Positions 23,922 to 34,630 of a stretch of DNA of 64,000 nt are shown here, piece after piece. The notes under the pieces were generated by a model. That model had not been told where the DNA came from. It searched no databases and was given only the letters and a program-made list of their open reading frames with translations. The position numbers were made by a program, and so were the translations under genes. This stretch comes from Anoplopoma fimbria. Its lineage: Eukaryota > Chordata > Actinopteri > Perciformes > Anoplopomatidae. Each line of letters opens with the position of its first letter. The first letter of the stretch is position 1. Location of the stretch: assembly GCF_027596085.1 (NCBI RefSeq), contig NC_072452.1, positions 4,099,314-4,163,313 on the forward strand, written 5' to 3'.

Positions 23922-24139
23922 ATTATGAAGCATCTGTTCAACAAACAAGGAACAAAAGGGACGAGCAGCTATAGCTCTGCCTGGCCAGGGTGCAATCCAT
24001 CAACACGCATCATGAACCGTGTGTGTGCGTGTGTTTCCCGGTGACTGCGCTGCGCGTGTGAGAGTCTCAGAAGTGATTAGGGAGTGTTTTCAGCTCTCAG
24101 ACATGTCACGACGGAGAGAAGTCAAACGACGCTCCTTAA

Positions 24140-24224
24140 CACACACACACACACACAGCACAGTTTGACCCTAGTCTGTTGTCATCAGGATAGCTCGCTA
24201 ATTAAGAAGAGCTTCTCTAACACT

Positions 24225-24267
<43 letters not shown>
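24140..24267. repeat. Two (CA)n microsatellites
   Basis: CA tracts at 24140-24157 and 24226-24267. Confidence 0.95.
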
Positions 24268-24269
<2 letters not shown>

Positions 24270-24326
24270 ACAGCTTGTCGCTGGTCTCCATACCCGGGAG
24301 TCTCGTGAGGAGCCTCAGTATGTATA

Positions 24327-24328
<2 letters not shown>

Positions 24329-24413
<85 letters not shown>
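24329..24413. repeat. (TG)n microsatellite, 85 bp
   Basis: A pure TG run. Confidence 0.97.
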
Positions 24414-24414
<1 letters not shown>

Positions 24415-24510
24415 AGAGCGCTGTTGTGTGACAATTTCCGTTCTTCTGTCAAGGAGCTGTCTCCCGCTGTGAAGGGCCAGAGACGTGATTTGTCTCCTTC
24501 AACTCTGCTC

Positions 24511-24524
24511 TGTGTGAGTGAGTG

Positions 24525-24610
<86 letters not shown>
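24511..24610. repeat. (GAGT)/(TG)n compound microsatellite
   Basis: A short GAGT-rich lead-in, then a long TG run. Confidence 0.96.
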
Positions 24611-24613
<3 letters not shown>

Positions 24614-26573
24614 AATGTGCGACTGGGCAAACTCCCTTTAATGAGTTAAAAACCTTATCAGCATTTTCATACTTTAACCTCTCTCTGAAGATCGAACGGG
24701 AGAATAAAAAATATATGACTTAAATGAATCAGTTTATATATCACAGCCAGAAAAAATACATTGAGTAAATGAAGGTTGGCTGAATTCCATTTAGCTGCTT
24801 CAGTTTCAGGGTCCTGGTATCCTACATGCCAGATCTAAGAGTATCCTCTGAGATGCTCTGCTGAGACATGAAGCCAAGTGGAAGTGACAAAAACTACGGT
24901 TCCTCAAGCTGGCTTCAGAAACCTATGGCTGTGATGGTGTAATGTACACCATTAATGTTATCTGTAACATCTGTGTTATTATGGAAGGTCAAAATGCCTG
25001 CTGCAAAAAATGCCTCTTAATGCTACTTTAAATATCTTTGGTGCATTAATTAGCTACCTTTATTTATTATATTATCATGTGTATATAGTCGTTATAAGTC
25101 ATGCACTTATAGTAGGCCATGTGGTGGCAACTGAGCTATCGCCATGACAACCGAGCAAGCTCCAGAGGAAGACTGAGATGAAAATAAATTTCTGTTATGA
25201 GGAAAAAAAAAAAGAAGGAGTAACTAAAAGGAGAACAGAAACCGTCTAAAGAGAGGATGAGGTGATGAAGAGATAATCATTAACAAAAAACTCACTATGT
25301 GTAGCCCCTCCTCTTTCTCTCCCTCTCATTCCGTCTCTTTGAGCAAATTAATGTCTTCATCGTTGATATAATTAACTGTTGTACAGCTGTTCGGAGGCCC
25401 CTCGTGGGAAAAACACATGGAGGGGAAGCGGGAGGGAAATAATCTTTGAAAGGAACCGCACTGACAAAGACATGAGAGAGCCCGTTTGTGTGTGTTTAAG
25501 TGTGCAAATGAGACCGAATTAGAGTAAGGGAGAGAGAGAACGAGCCTCATCCATATTAATAAAGTGCAGGTCCCTCGCCCCATCCCCTAGGGTCCAATAC
25601 CTCCCTCGCTCTAACAGATCACACTCCGTCTTTGATCACAAGGCTGTTTGTTTTTTCGTAATTAACTCAAATTCAACTTTGATATTTTGGCTTTATGACA
25701 TTTGCTTGGCATTTCAACTTCATTATGGCTCTGCCTGTCTCCTCTGACACTGGACGGTCATGAAGGGCCGCCCTGTGCGTTCACGTAGAATCTCAATATT
25801 GTGTATACTAGTTTTTGGAGTCCCGTGGTGTCTGAGAGTTACGAAAGTCAAATCAGTTTTTTGATGAGCTTTTTATTTGGACTAGACATTTAAGTATTCA
25901 CAGCTGCAGATGTTGCATTTAGAGCTGTATTTACGACTAAAGAAATTTTGTCCACTAACACATGCAATTTTGTGGATTAATCGAAAAGTTAATTTAAATC
26001 AACATGTCTGTAAAACGGAGTTTCTCCACATTGAATCATGCAAAAGCACCACCTTAGATCTTGTGCTCATTAGTTTCTTGAAAATAAATCATACAGCAAG
26101 AAAAAAGCTTCCAGAACAACTAATCGTCTTAGGAGATCTTAGTCGACTAGGACTAAAACAGCCAATTAATCGACTAAGAAGGGGCTGCCCTAGTTACTGT
26201 AAAGGCTGTTGGAGCATACATGTATCATTCTTAAATATGGCTCTCTTACAAAAGTAGTACAACATACACCTTTATCATTCCTATCAGCAGGTGTAACTCT
26301 TACATTTATCCCCAGCAGAGGTTTCATCAACAGGAACAACTGAAAACACCTGTTGAGTGAAAAGTTCCTTTTAAGTATTTAACTATAAACTAGTCAAGAT
26401 TTAGATCACCATGTGAATTATTCTGGTCATCCCAATTATATGATCAAGTGTTTTCTTCTGACCAGATGGCGTTCCTTGATACATTTGTAGAATAATTCAC
26501 AACAAACAAGAACACCTTTCTAAAGGAGAACAGGGCGACACATTTTCACTGCAGCAATTTTGGGACTCGCCGT
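24611..26573. other. Intergenic, no gene recognised
   Basis: AT-rich DNA. The longest frame (25910-26257, plus) has no recognisable domain or splice context. Confidence 0.45.
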
Positions 26574-26806
26574 GTGATGTTGAGACAACACACAGTGTGG
26601 TGGCCAGCCATTCATTCATTCTGGCCTGGACTGGAGGCATACATCCATAAAAAGGTAACGTTAAAAGTTGTATTAATTATAGCCTGTGACATCATTTCAT
26701 TTGAAGGTTTGCTACATAGGAACTTTATCAAGGGACAGATAGAGGCTAAGGATGCATACTGTATGGACTTGCTCATGTGCCATGTACTGTGTACTGTACT
26801 GTACAC

Positions 26807-26835
26807 TGTAGTGTAGAGAAAACCTCTACACTACA
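26807..26835. other. Perfect 12-bp hairpin
   Basis: TGTAGTGTAGAG, loop AAAAC, CTCTACACTACA. It lies in a gap of the integrase relic. No function is implied. Confidence 0.6.
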
Positions 26836-27100
26836 ATGATAAATGATAAACCACTACTATCTGCCTGCCTGGTGGATGACATTCGCTGGTGTGTTTGTTC
26901 TTCAAAATAATGAGGTGGATCAAACATTCAATAAGTTGAGCACAAAGGGAGTAATATGTGTATTTTTGCAAATGCACGCTCCCCTCCTGGCGAAGTGGTA
27001 CCTCGTCGACGGGGATAATGAAAAAAAGAACATCAAAGTTGTTCCCTTATCCCTGCCATCCACAAGTAATGGAGCCTCTCAAACTTGTTGCGATGGACCT

Positions 27101-27118
27101 GGGGGGGGGGGGGGGGGG
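27101..27118. repeat. Poly-G tract, 18 bp
   Basis: A G run placed two codons after the first catalytic Asp of the integrase relic. It breaks the normal spacing there. Confidence 0.9.
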
Positions 27119-27494
27119 TAAACTCACTAAGATATGGTGGCAACCAGCAGTAGTATGTGTCATGGTTGATTATTTCACCAAAAAGGCGGAGGACTACCGA
27201 CTAAAGGGCAAAACACCAGATTAAGTGACCAGTTTAATTATGAATTTATTTTGAAAAATGTGGTGCACCTGAAAGAACAGACCAAGGAGTTTTGCACCAA
27301 GGTACAGTGATACTGCATTATGAGTCCAAAATATCTTACTAAGCTGAGTTGAGTGATTTCATGTTTAACTGATCATTTCAAGGTTAACTTTGGCCTGTTT
27401 GAGCGGCTGGGCTTTGAAAGCAGGATGGTTTGAAAAAGTATGCTCCTGGATCATCAACAGAAAAATTGCCATGTGGAGAAATTGAACTGCACCA

Positions 27495-30364
27495 CACAGG
27501 ATGTATGTTTTGTTTTCATTACTAGAGTTACTGAGTTCTAGCTCTCCGTATCTCCTCCCTCCTGCTGATCCTGAAGCAGCTGTCGGACATTGGTGTCTTT
27601 TCCTCGTTTACCTGATCGATGTTGAAGCCAAATTTATTTGCATTGCCTTACGCAGGGATGTGCACAGACATTTTGAGGGAATGTTGCTCTAACTTGAAAG
27701 ATGGGAGCGAAATGCCAAAAGTTACAAAGTCACCTGACATATTCATCTAATCGGTGAAACCAGTCATAAAGCATTAGACATGAGTGATGCTTTACTCTAG
27801 CAAACATTTTTGCTCTCCTGCAAGTTGAATGCTCCTGCTCTTGAGCATGTTATATATGGCTTTTGCACAAACCACTGAGTTTAGAGACCTCTTGTAGGGA
27901 AGTATTTTGTCTGTCTGACACTCATATAGGCCTGTTACCTTCCTCTTTAATTAACTGTATGAGTTAAAGCTGGTAGTTAGTCGTAAACACCTAATTAGCC
28001 TATAAATATATAAAATAAAATATCCAAACGGGTTCATTTGCAAAAGCAGTTTTTGTGAGCAATCCAGGGAATATTAATCGAAATGGTCTTGGCTTGTTTT
28101 GACAAGACTCAAGTTGGGAAAAGTGGATGCATTTTAAGAGACTTGCAATGCACCCATTGTTAACCGCATAACGAGCCCTTTTGACTTGTCAAACTCAAAG
28201 TGTAACCTGTAACATTAAGCATGTCTGAGTCAAAATGTTGAGCAGAGCCATCGTTACAGTTCTAAACCACACTTGTGATTTTGCTGCAGGACGGTGTCTC
28301 ACACTTTTTAAACCAAAAGGAACCTCTTTATAAGATTTTTCTTCTGTCTGTTCTTCTGATTGCCCATTGTCCTGCAGCTGCACTGATTGTTGATTGGCCT
28401 ACACCTGTTGTCGAGGCGATGTACCGGGGATGGATGATCTTGTGCTTGTGTGGTTTAAGAAAGGTCAGTGACCAAAGTCATCAGAATAATAAACTCTTAA
28501 AGAGTTTAAATGAGAACTCTGTGGCCAATTTAGTTTCAACATAATGTTTTTTTCCCCAGCAAATATACATTTAACCTCAGATGTCCTACCATGGCCCCAT
28601 AATATCTCTACAGGGATTTGTAGTATTTATTGAAAATGCCTTATATCCCATGGGGATCTGCTGTGTGGTTCTCACTGTCATTTCCTACTTTCATTTCTGT
28701 ATAGTTGATATATAATATTGGTGAAATTCCCATAGGAACTTTGAGGTTTGCATTGAGACCTTAATACAATGTGTAACAGCATAAGAAAACATTTTTTTCA
28801 CATCTCTCCTTAAATATTCACTGCTCATTTCCTCTACAACCATCTTTCTTTCTGTCAAAGTGAACAGTGTCACCTCATTTTCTCAGTCTTGCTCTTTCGT
28901 TGGAAACACTGATTGTGTAAATAAATCTAAATTTATTTACAAAAAAGAAAATTAGAGGAATGCAAGTGGCATTTAAAAATATAGCTTATAATGTATTTTA
29001 ACACGCTGTTTACAGTGAAAATCTGGGGTTCAGCTATTTATTTGTGATTAATCTGGATATGCAAAAATGAAGTGATTTGTGATGCTAATTTTAAGGTGCA
29101 GCTTTAATGCTGATCACATTGGCGTTTTTTGCATTCAGGTGTCTGTTAAGCTCGATTTAATGCTTGCTGCATCCCTTCAGTTGCCACATCAGTGTGTCAG
29201 GGAACATCCAACATTTTCAAACTACGTGATTGGGTAGGAGAAACTTGAGAACTTTTAAGGGGCTTTGAGAATGTCGGTTTGCCAATAGGGGAAACCAGCT
29301 CAGAGTATTCACACTGTGAACATAACTTCTGTTTGTTTGCTAGGAAGCCAATGTCCCCCAAGTGCCCCATGTTTCTCCATGAAGCTTGATGCTTTTTGTT
29401 TATGATGTGATGATTTCTCTCAAAGATAAAAATAGCTCTAGAGGGCTCCAAGATTTACTCCAAAACACAAGAGGAGCATTAAAAAGATGAAAAATAGCAC
29501 CAAGTCCCCTGGATGATGGCTCCATGAAGGTAAACCTGGACTCAACAGTGATGGTTGAACTCCCTCACCACCTCACCTCTACACCACACTAATGACACCT
29601 CTAGTTTAGTGCCATCATTTTACAGGTCAAATGTCAAAGACGGTGTTGTTGCCATTTGGAGTCACCAAAGCTTAAACGATCTCACATTTCAAACAGTTTT
29701 TCTGTCCGTGAAGACATACATCTACTTGTGATCAAAATAGATTTACTTCCTTTCATAAATCATTGCATTACGAGCATCTCCTGGAGTGATTTCAAACACT
29801 TAACTACAACGTGTTCCCTGCTGTTATAACGACCCACTTTTCCCATAAGAATAATTTGTTTTATCTTAATCACTACCACTATTAAACTTTCTTTTCTCTC
29901 TCACCCCTGCGTCTTCCTTTGGGTAGGGAAGGATGGGAGAGAAACGTTTTGCTATGGTGATGTGTTATTAATAAGCCATTGCCCTGTTGACCTTTTGATG
30001 ACCTTTATATAATGACACCATTCCCTACGGGAATATGAAAATTTCATCTTGTCCTTTGATGACACATTTTGCGATTGAGTCTTTTATTTATTGCTCGTTT
30101 ATATAGTGAAGCTCGTAGAAATATAGAATGGACCCATCCATTAACTGCAGTCTGTATGTTTCAAACATGGAAAATACATCAAACATGCAACACCAATGTG
30201 TTTTTGCCATTTTTCTCATATTCTACTGTTTGCTCACAAGTAACAGATTTGTTGTGATCTCAAGTAAAAACAGATTTTGTGGTTTACTACAGTATGAATC
30301 CTTGCACACCACACATTCATATGGGGAAAAAAATATTCGGATGGACCTTGATTTCAGCGGATTT
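27495..30364. other. Intergenic, no gene recognised
   Basis: 2.9 kb without a supported gene. Short frames (for example 28275-28544) show no domain. Confidence 0.45.
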
Positions 30365-30440
30365 CCATTCATTCATTCATTTTCCGTAACCTGCTTATCC
30401 AGTTAAGGGTCGCAGGGTGCCGGACCAGGTGTAGCTACGG
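30365..30440 (+). repeat. Fragment of common teleost repeat (ATTC / CTTATCC / GGGTCGC)
   Basis: (ATTC)4 is followed by ATTTTCCGTAACCTGCTTAT, CCAGTTAAGGGTCGCAGGGT and GCCGG. This is the start of a very frequent fish repeat; its class assignment is uncertain. Only about 70 bp are present. Confidence 0.6.
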
Positions 30441-30639
30441 ATGGCTTGCTGTCAAAATGGGAGCATGTCTTATCAATTTGGTTTCTTGACACCCAATATT
30501 GTATGATAAACACCAGGACCACTACCTCAACAACCAAATAAAAGTTAACATATGGTTTGAGATTGCCCAGCAGCTGGGTTAAGATAAGAATTGTAATTTG
30601 GCTGATATATGTTTTTGTTTAGTTTTTTATTTGTATATC

Positions 30640-30715
30640 TTACCTTTTTTGTCCCATTGATATTTAAAAGCTCTTTTCAAAAGGGAGTCCTATCCAAGAT
30701 GGCAGCATTAAAGAT
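30640..30715 (-). repeat. LINE 3' tail-like fragment
   Basis: On the minus strand: CTGCCATCTTGGATAGGACT, CCCTTTTGAAAAGAGC and ATATCAATGGGAC. This resembles the tail of many teleost non-LTR retrotransposons. It sits just beyond the downstream end of the gypsy element, where an LTR would be expected. Confidence 0.4.
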
Positions 30716-30771
30716 TGAAATCCAAACAAAAATATAAGTCTTTTTTCACAAAAGTACAAATAAGCCAATAG

Positions 30772-31785
30772 TTAGTACTCCTCCGAGGCCGCAGAGTCCG
30801 GATCTTCAGTCGGATGGGTGGAGGGGGTCTGGAGGAAGGGTTCCTCGGAGCCGGACGACGAGGCCTCACTGTCTGACTCGGGAGCCTCTTGAGTGTTTCT
30901 GGCAGGGGTCCTTCTCCTGGAGGGCTGGTCCGGATGCTGTCGATGAAAAGCAACAATAAGTCGAGGATCACAGATGTGACGAGCTGGAACCCACGACCTC
31001 TCCTCAGGACCGTATCCCTCCCAGTCCACCAGGTATTGGATACCCTGACCCCAGCGGCGAGAGCGAAGCAGGCAATGGATGGTGTAGACAGGTCCTCCTT
31101 CGATGAGGCGAGGAGGCGGAGGAGGAGGACTCTCTCGGACTGGTTTCACCCTGGAGACGTGGAACGTGGGATGGATGCGCATGGACCTCGGGAGCTTGAG
31201 CCTCACTGCCGCTGGGTTGATCACCTTCTCGACCTCGAAGGGACCGATGAACTTGGGCCCCAGCTTCTTGGAATCTACCCGCAGGGGTAGGTCCCGGGTC
31301 GACAGCCACACCTTATCCCCCACTTGGTAGACGGGGGCTGGAGTGCGGTGTCGGTTGGCAGCCTTCGAGTAGCGGTCGGCGGACCGAAGCAGGGCTGTTC
31401 AGGCTTTCGTCCAGGTCTGACGGCAGCGGCGGATGAAGGTCTGGACTGAGGGGCAGGAAACCTCCTTCTCCAGTGCGGGGAACAGAGGAGGTTGGAAGCC
31501 ATAGGCGCACTGAAAAGGAGACAGGCCGGAGGACAGGCTTACGGTGGCCCCGAACAGTGTACAGAACTCCCTCCAGAAGATGGAGGTGAACTGGGGACCC
31601 CGGTCAGAGACGACGTCGACCGGAATCCCATGTAGGCGGAAGACGTGGATGGAGATGAGTTCGGCTGTCTCTTTGGCAGACGGGAGTTTAGGCAGAGGGA
31701 TGAAGTGGGCCATCTTGCTGAACCGGTCGACCACCGTCAGGATGGCGGTGTTGCCTTCGGACGTGGGCAACCCGGTGATAAATCC
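30772..31785 (-). pseudogene. Integrase core end, linker and chromodomain
   Basis: Same frame throughout. [20 protein letters not shown] and [13 protein letters not shown] carry the second catalytic Asp (about 31604). The sequence then passes from LSSG directly into LSPFQCAYG (junction about 31524-31530), so the segment with the last catalytic acidic residue is deleted. An in-frame TGA lies at 31396-31398. The C-terminal part has the [14 protein letters not shown] domain and a chromodomain ([18 protein letters not shown]), ending with an acidic Ser-rich tail and a stop at 30772-30774. Confidence 0.85.
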
Positions 31786-32480
31786 AGGGAGATGTGTGAC
31801 CATGGACGATGGGGTATTGGAAGAGGAAGCAGGAGACCCGTGGGAGCCTGGTGAGAGGGCTTGTGTTGGTTGCAGGTCGGGCAGGCGTTGACAAACTCCC
31901 TGGTGTCCTCGGGAAGTGAGGACCACCAGAAGCGCTGTCGCAGGACGTCCTGGGTTCGCTGGATGCCCGGATGGAAGGTAAGTTTGCAGGAGTGAGCCCA
32001 CTGGAGAACGTCGGACCGAAGAGCTTGAGGGACGAACAGGTGGTTGGAAGGGCAGGCGCTAGGACCGGGTTGACCCTCCATCGCAGCCCTCACTGACTCC
32101 TCGACCTCCCAGTTGAGGACCGCAACTTGGCAGGAGTCTGGAAGAATGGAGATAGGACCCAGAATCGGCTCCTCCACCTCCTGAAACTGGCGGGAGAGGG
32201 CATCGGGCTTGATGTTGTGAGAACCGGGGCGATATGACAGGGTGAAGTGGAACCTCGTGAAAAAGAGGGACCACCGGGCCTGTCGGGAGTTCAGTCTTTT
32301 GGCGGTGCGGATGTATTCCAGGTTCTTATGGTCCGTCCACACCAAGAATGGAAGTTTGGTCCCCTCTAGCCAGTGGCGCCACTCCTCCAGGGCTAACTTC
32401 ACCGCTAGTAATTCTTGGTTCCCAATGTCGTAGTTTCTCGCGGCGGGGGAAAGCCGACGGGAAAAAAAAAAAAAAAGCAC
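31737..32480 (-). pseudogene. RNase H end and integrase N-terminus
   Basis: Has [36 protein letters not shown], an integrase zinc site with two His (LQWAHS, TFHPG) and two Cys (NACPTC), and the first catalytic Asp in SHISLDL (about 31785). The frame changes directly after this Asp. Confidence 0.85.
32462..32476. repeat. A15 tract at RNase H frameshift
   Basis: Fifteen A on the + strand (T on the coding strand) lie exactly where the RNase H reading frame changes from that ending at 32498 to that beginning at 32480. A slippage event is the likely cause. Confidence 0.8.
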
Positions 32481-32497
32481 AGGGATGCAGCTTCTGG

Positions 32498-33082
32498 TCA
32501 GTGGCCGAACAGAACGCCCCCAACTCCTACGCTGGAGGCATCCACCTCCACCACGAACTGTCGGTCAGGGTCAGGGACTTGGAGGATGGGTGCCGAGGTG
32601 AACCTGGTCTTGAGGGTCTGGAAAGCTTCTTCGGCCGCAGAAGTCCAGAGAAAAGGGATCTTGGAGGATGTGAGGGTGGTGAGAGGAGAGGCGACCGTGC
32701 TGTAGTTCCGGACAAATCTCCTGTAGAAATTTGCAAACCCCAGGAAGCGTTGAAGCTGTTTGCGGGTTTCAGGAGCAGACCAGGACGTGACAGCGGCCAC
32801 CTTTGCGGGATCCATCTCGATGTTACCGCCGGACACAATGTAACCTAGGAAAGGGACGGTGGTCACGTGGAACTCACACTTTTCAGCCTTAACGTATAGG
32901 GAGTTCTCCAGGAGGCGTTGCAGGACTGTCTGGACGTGGTGAATATGCTCCTCCTTGGTTTTAGAGAAGATGAGGATGTCGTCTAGATAAACAAACACAC
33001 GTCGGTCCAACATGTCCCGGAGAACGTCATTAACCAGGGTCTGGAAGACTGCGGGAGCATTAGTCAAGCCGAAGGGCATCAC
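32498..33082 (-). pseudogene. Reverse transcriptase core and RNase H start
   Basis: Contains [13 protein letters not shown], the catalytic [10 protein letters not shown] (YLDD at about 32978-32989), [27 protein letters not shown] thumb sequence (here [13 protein letters not shown]) and the RNase H start [11 protein letters not shown]. The core motif residues are intact. The frame ends at the poly-A tract 32462-32476. Confidence 0.88.
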
Positions 33083-33720
33083 CAGATATTCGTAATGCCC
33101 CTTCGGTGTGTTGAAGGCTGTCTTCCACTCATCTCCCTCTCGGATTCGGACCAGGTGATAGGTGTTGCGGAGGTCAAGTTTAGAAAAGATGGTGGCTCCC
33201 TGGAGTAGCTCGAAGGCAGTAGTGATAGCGGTAGTGGGTAGCGATTCTTGACGGTGATCTCATTCAAGCCCCGGTGGTCTATGCAGGGTCGGAGGGTCTT
33301 GTCCTTCTTTCCCACGAAGAAAAACCCTGCTCCTGCAGGAGATGACGAGGGGCATATGAGTCCAGCAGCGAGGCAGTCGTTAATATATTTATCCATCGCC
33401 TCCCTTTCAGGCGCGGACAGGGAGAATAGACGACCCTTGGGAGGAAAAGTACCCGGACGGAGGTCCCCAGGAGATGACCGTCGAGGGCCGGCCTGACCAC
33501 AGTACATACATAGGTTGTCCCTGCGGCGGCGGTCACGTTCCTCAGTTGAGAGTCTGGTGCGACCCACCTGCATGGGCTCGGTCTCCCGATGAGGTGGAAT
33601 GGTCGATGGTTGGTTCGGAGAGGTAGCGTGCGTGGAGTAGGAAAATGAGCCATGGCTGAAACGTCCCTGGCGCTTCACTAGCCGCCTGGCCTGGATGCGA
33701 CGGTCCAGTCTAGTGGTCAC
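33079..33720 (-). pseudogene. Nucleocapsid CxxC fused to reverse transcriptase start
   Basis: Encodes the gag end with half a zinc knuckle (CMYCGQAG) and then, without the second half or any protease, the RT beginning ([15 protein letters not shown] and, later, [19 protein letters not shown]). A frameshift follows near 33240 after KNRYPLPL. The deletion joining knuckle to RT removes the protease. Confidence 0.8.
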
Positions 33721-33750
33721 CTCGAGGTGGGCAGCTCGAAGGAGATGAGT

Positions 33751-34044
33751 TCATCCTTGATGTAGTCTGCCAAGCCAAGCATGTACGCATCGCATTGAGC
33801 GGCCATATTCCATGAGCTTAGCAGCTCCGGGTGAGTCGGAGCAGAGGGCGGCCGCGAGAACCTGGGTGAGGGCCGCCATAAGTTGTTGAACCTGGTGCGT
33901 CAAGGCGGTCACAGCCTGTCCCTGGTTCACTAAGGTTTGGTGAACCTCGGCGGTGGTGGCGGCGAGCTGAGTCCCGTGTCTCTGGATCGCCTCCTCCATA
34001 GACGCGAACCGAGCCTGTGGCGAGGTGTCGTGTGCTGGATCCAT
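33751..34044 (-). pseudogene. Gag remnant of gypsy element
   Basis: Starts at ATG 34044-34042 (MDPAHDTSPQARF), followed by a Gln/Thr/Leu-rich helix, typical for gag of fish chromoviruses. After residue ~70 it jumps to a sequence usually found much later (GAAKLMEYGRSMRC), so most of the capsid is missing. The frame then shifts and stops at 33751. Confidence 0.75.
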
Positions 34045-34050
34045 GTTCTG

Positions 34051-34060
34051 GCCAGATCGT
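34051..34060 (-). promoter_or_regulatory. Putative self-priming primer-binding site
   Basis: Two bases after the LTR the minus strand reads ACGATCTGGC. This is exactly complementary to GCCAGATCGT at 34451-34442, the predicted first bases of the element transcript. No tRNA 3' end match was evident to me. Self-priming of this kind is established for Tf1 of fission yeast and has been proposed for fish sushi-like elements. Confidence 0.55.
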
Positions 34061-34125
34061 ACTGTAACGGGTGGTGTGTGGACCCAAGTGCAGTACGACC
34101 AGGAGACAGGGTAATGTTCAGGAGC

Positions 34126-34131
34126 TTTATT
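34126..34131 (-). terminator. LTR poly(A) signal
   Basis: AATAAA on the minus strand, inside the LTR about 65 bp before its inner end, the normal R/U5 position. Confidence 0.6.
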
Positions 34132-34474
34132 CAAAGCGGAACAAACAGCAGGTAGACAGGCAGGAGATAACTCACGGGGGATATTCCACTCTAGAGAGCG
34201 CTGATCCGTCAGTGGAGCAGGCAGACAAAAACCAAGAGGAGCAAAGGCTAATCTCGTGGTCGGGGACAGAAGGCTGAGTCGGTTAACCGGGGCAGAGGCA
34301 AGGTAGGAATACCTTGGTCTGGGACGGAAGGCTGAGTCAGTTACCGGGGCAGAGGCAAGGCGGAGAAGTCCAAACAAGCGGTGTCGGCAACGGGAAATCA
34401 GTCCAGGGAATAACGCTGGAAGGTCTGGCATAATGCGGAGAACGATCTGGCAGTGAGTGTGTGTGAGACTGGGG

Positions 34475-34482
34475 TTTAAATA
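34475..34482 (-). promoter_or_regulatory. LTR TATA box
   Basis: TATTTAAA on the minus strand, with its first base 31 bp upstream of the GCCAGATCGT at 34451. This is the spacing expected between a TATA box and a transcription start. Confidence 0.65.
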
Positions 34483-34630
34483 CTGCAGGGTGTAGGTGCA
34501 GCAGAGTGAGCAGGTGAGAGTGATTGTGCTGATGAGGTGGGTGTGGCAGACAGGTGCACTGCATGAGGCTGATTAGGTGAGTGAGGGAGAGTGTGGTAAG
34601 AGAGCGGGGGCTGGGCTGTGAGCTGAGAGA

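Larger units (their letters stand above)
26574..27490 (+). pseudogene. Decayed gypsy-type integrase relic
   Basis: Four short matches appear in integrase order. About 26619 reads FWPGLEAYIHKK (zinc-finger region). About 26964-26990 reads CKCTLPSWR (cysteine pair). About 27070-27200 reads EPLKLVAMDLGG, then VMVDYFTKKAED (first catalytic Asp at 27096-27098). About 27450-27495 reads DHQQKNCHVEKLNCTTQ (the region with the last catalytic Glu, 27476-27478). The second Asp motif is degraded near 27290. Stops and frame changes separate the pieces. Some gaps have GT...AG borders (AAAAAG|GTAACG; ACCAAG|GTACAG ... TTTCAAG), so this could be a decayed intron-containing integrase-derived gene of the GIN/KRBA2-like kind rather than a retrotransposon copy. 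Confidence 0.55.
30772..34630 (-). mobile_element. Ty3/gypsy chromovirus-like retrotransposon, degenerate, one LTR
   Basis: Minus-strand order: LTR (right), gag start, nucleocapsid-type CxxC, reverse transcriptase, RNase H, integrase, chromodomain (left). Gag is mostly deleted, protease is not found, and the RT, RNase H and integrase frames are broken. The chromodomain at the pol C-terminus places it in the chromovirus branch of Metaviridae, near the sushi-type elements of fish. No second LTR is seen: sequence similarity to the element ends within a few bases of the pol stop (30772). About 3.9 kb remain; the family is usually longer than 5 kb. It cannot be autonomous. Confidence 0.88.
34063..34630 (-). 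repeat. 5' LTR of gypsy element (outer border uncertain)
   Basis: The inner end reads ...CCCGTTACA on the minus strand, stopping at 34063 just before the primer site. It contains a TATA box, a predicted start near 34451 and AATAAA at 34126-34131. Without a second LTR the outer border cannot be fixed; the end of element-like sequence near 34620-34630 is an estimate. Confidence 0.65.

Noticed and set aside
25910..26257. 115-residue plus-strand frame
   Set aside because: No domain, no signal, AT-rich, and not joined to anything by splice signals.
30889..32848. Plus-strand frames of 75-166 residues across the gypsy element
   Set aside because: They are opposite-strand shadows of pol; the minus strand carries the recognisable RT, RNase H, integrase and chromodomain motifs.
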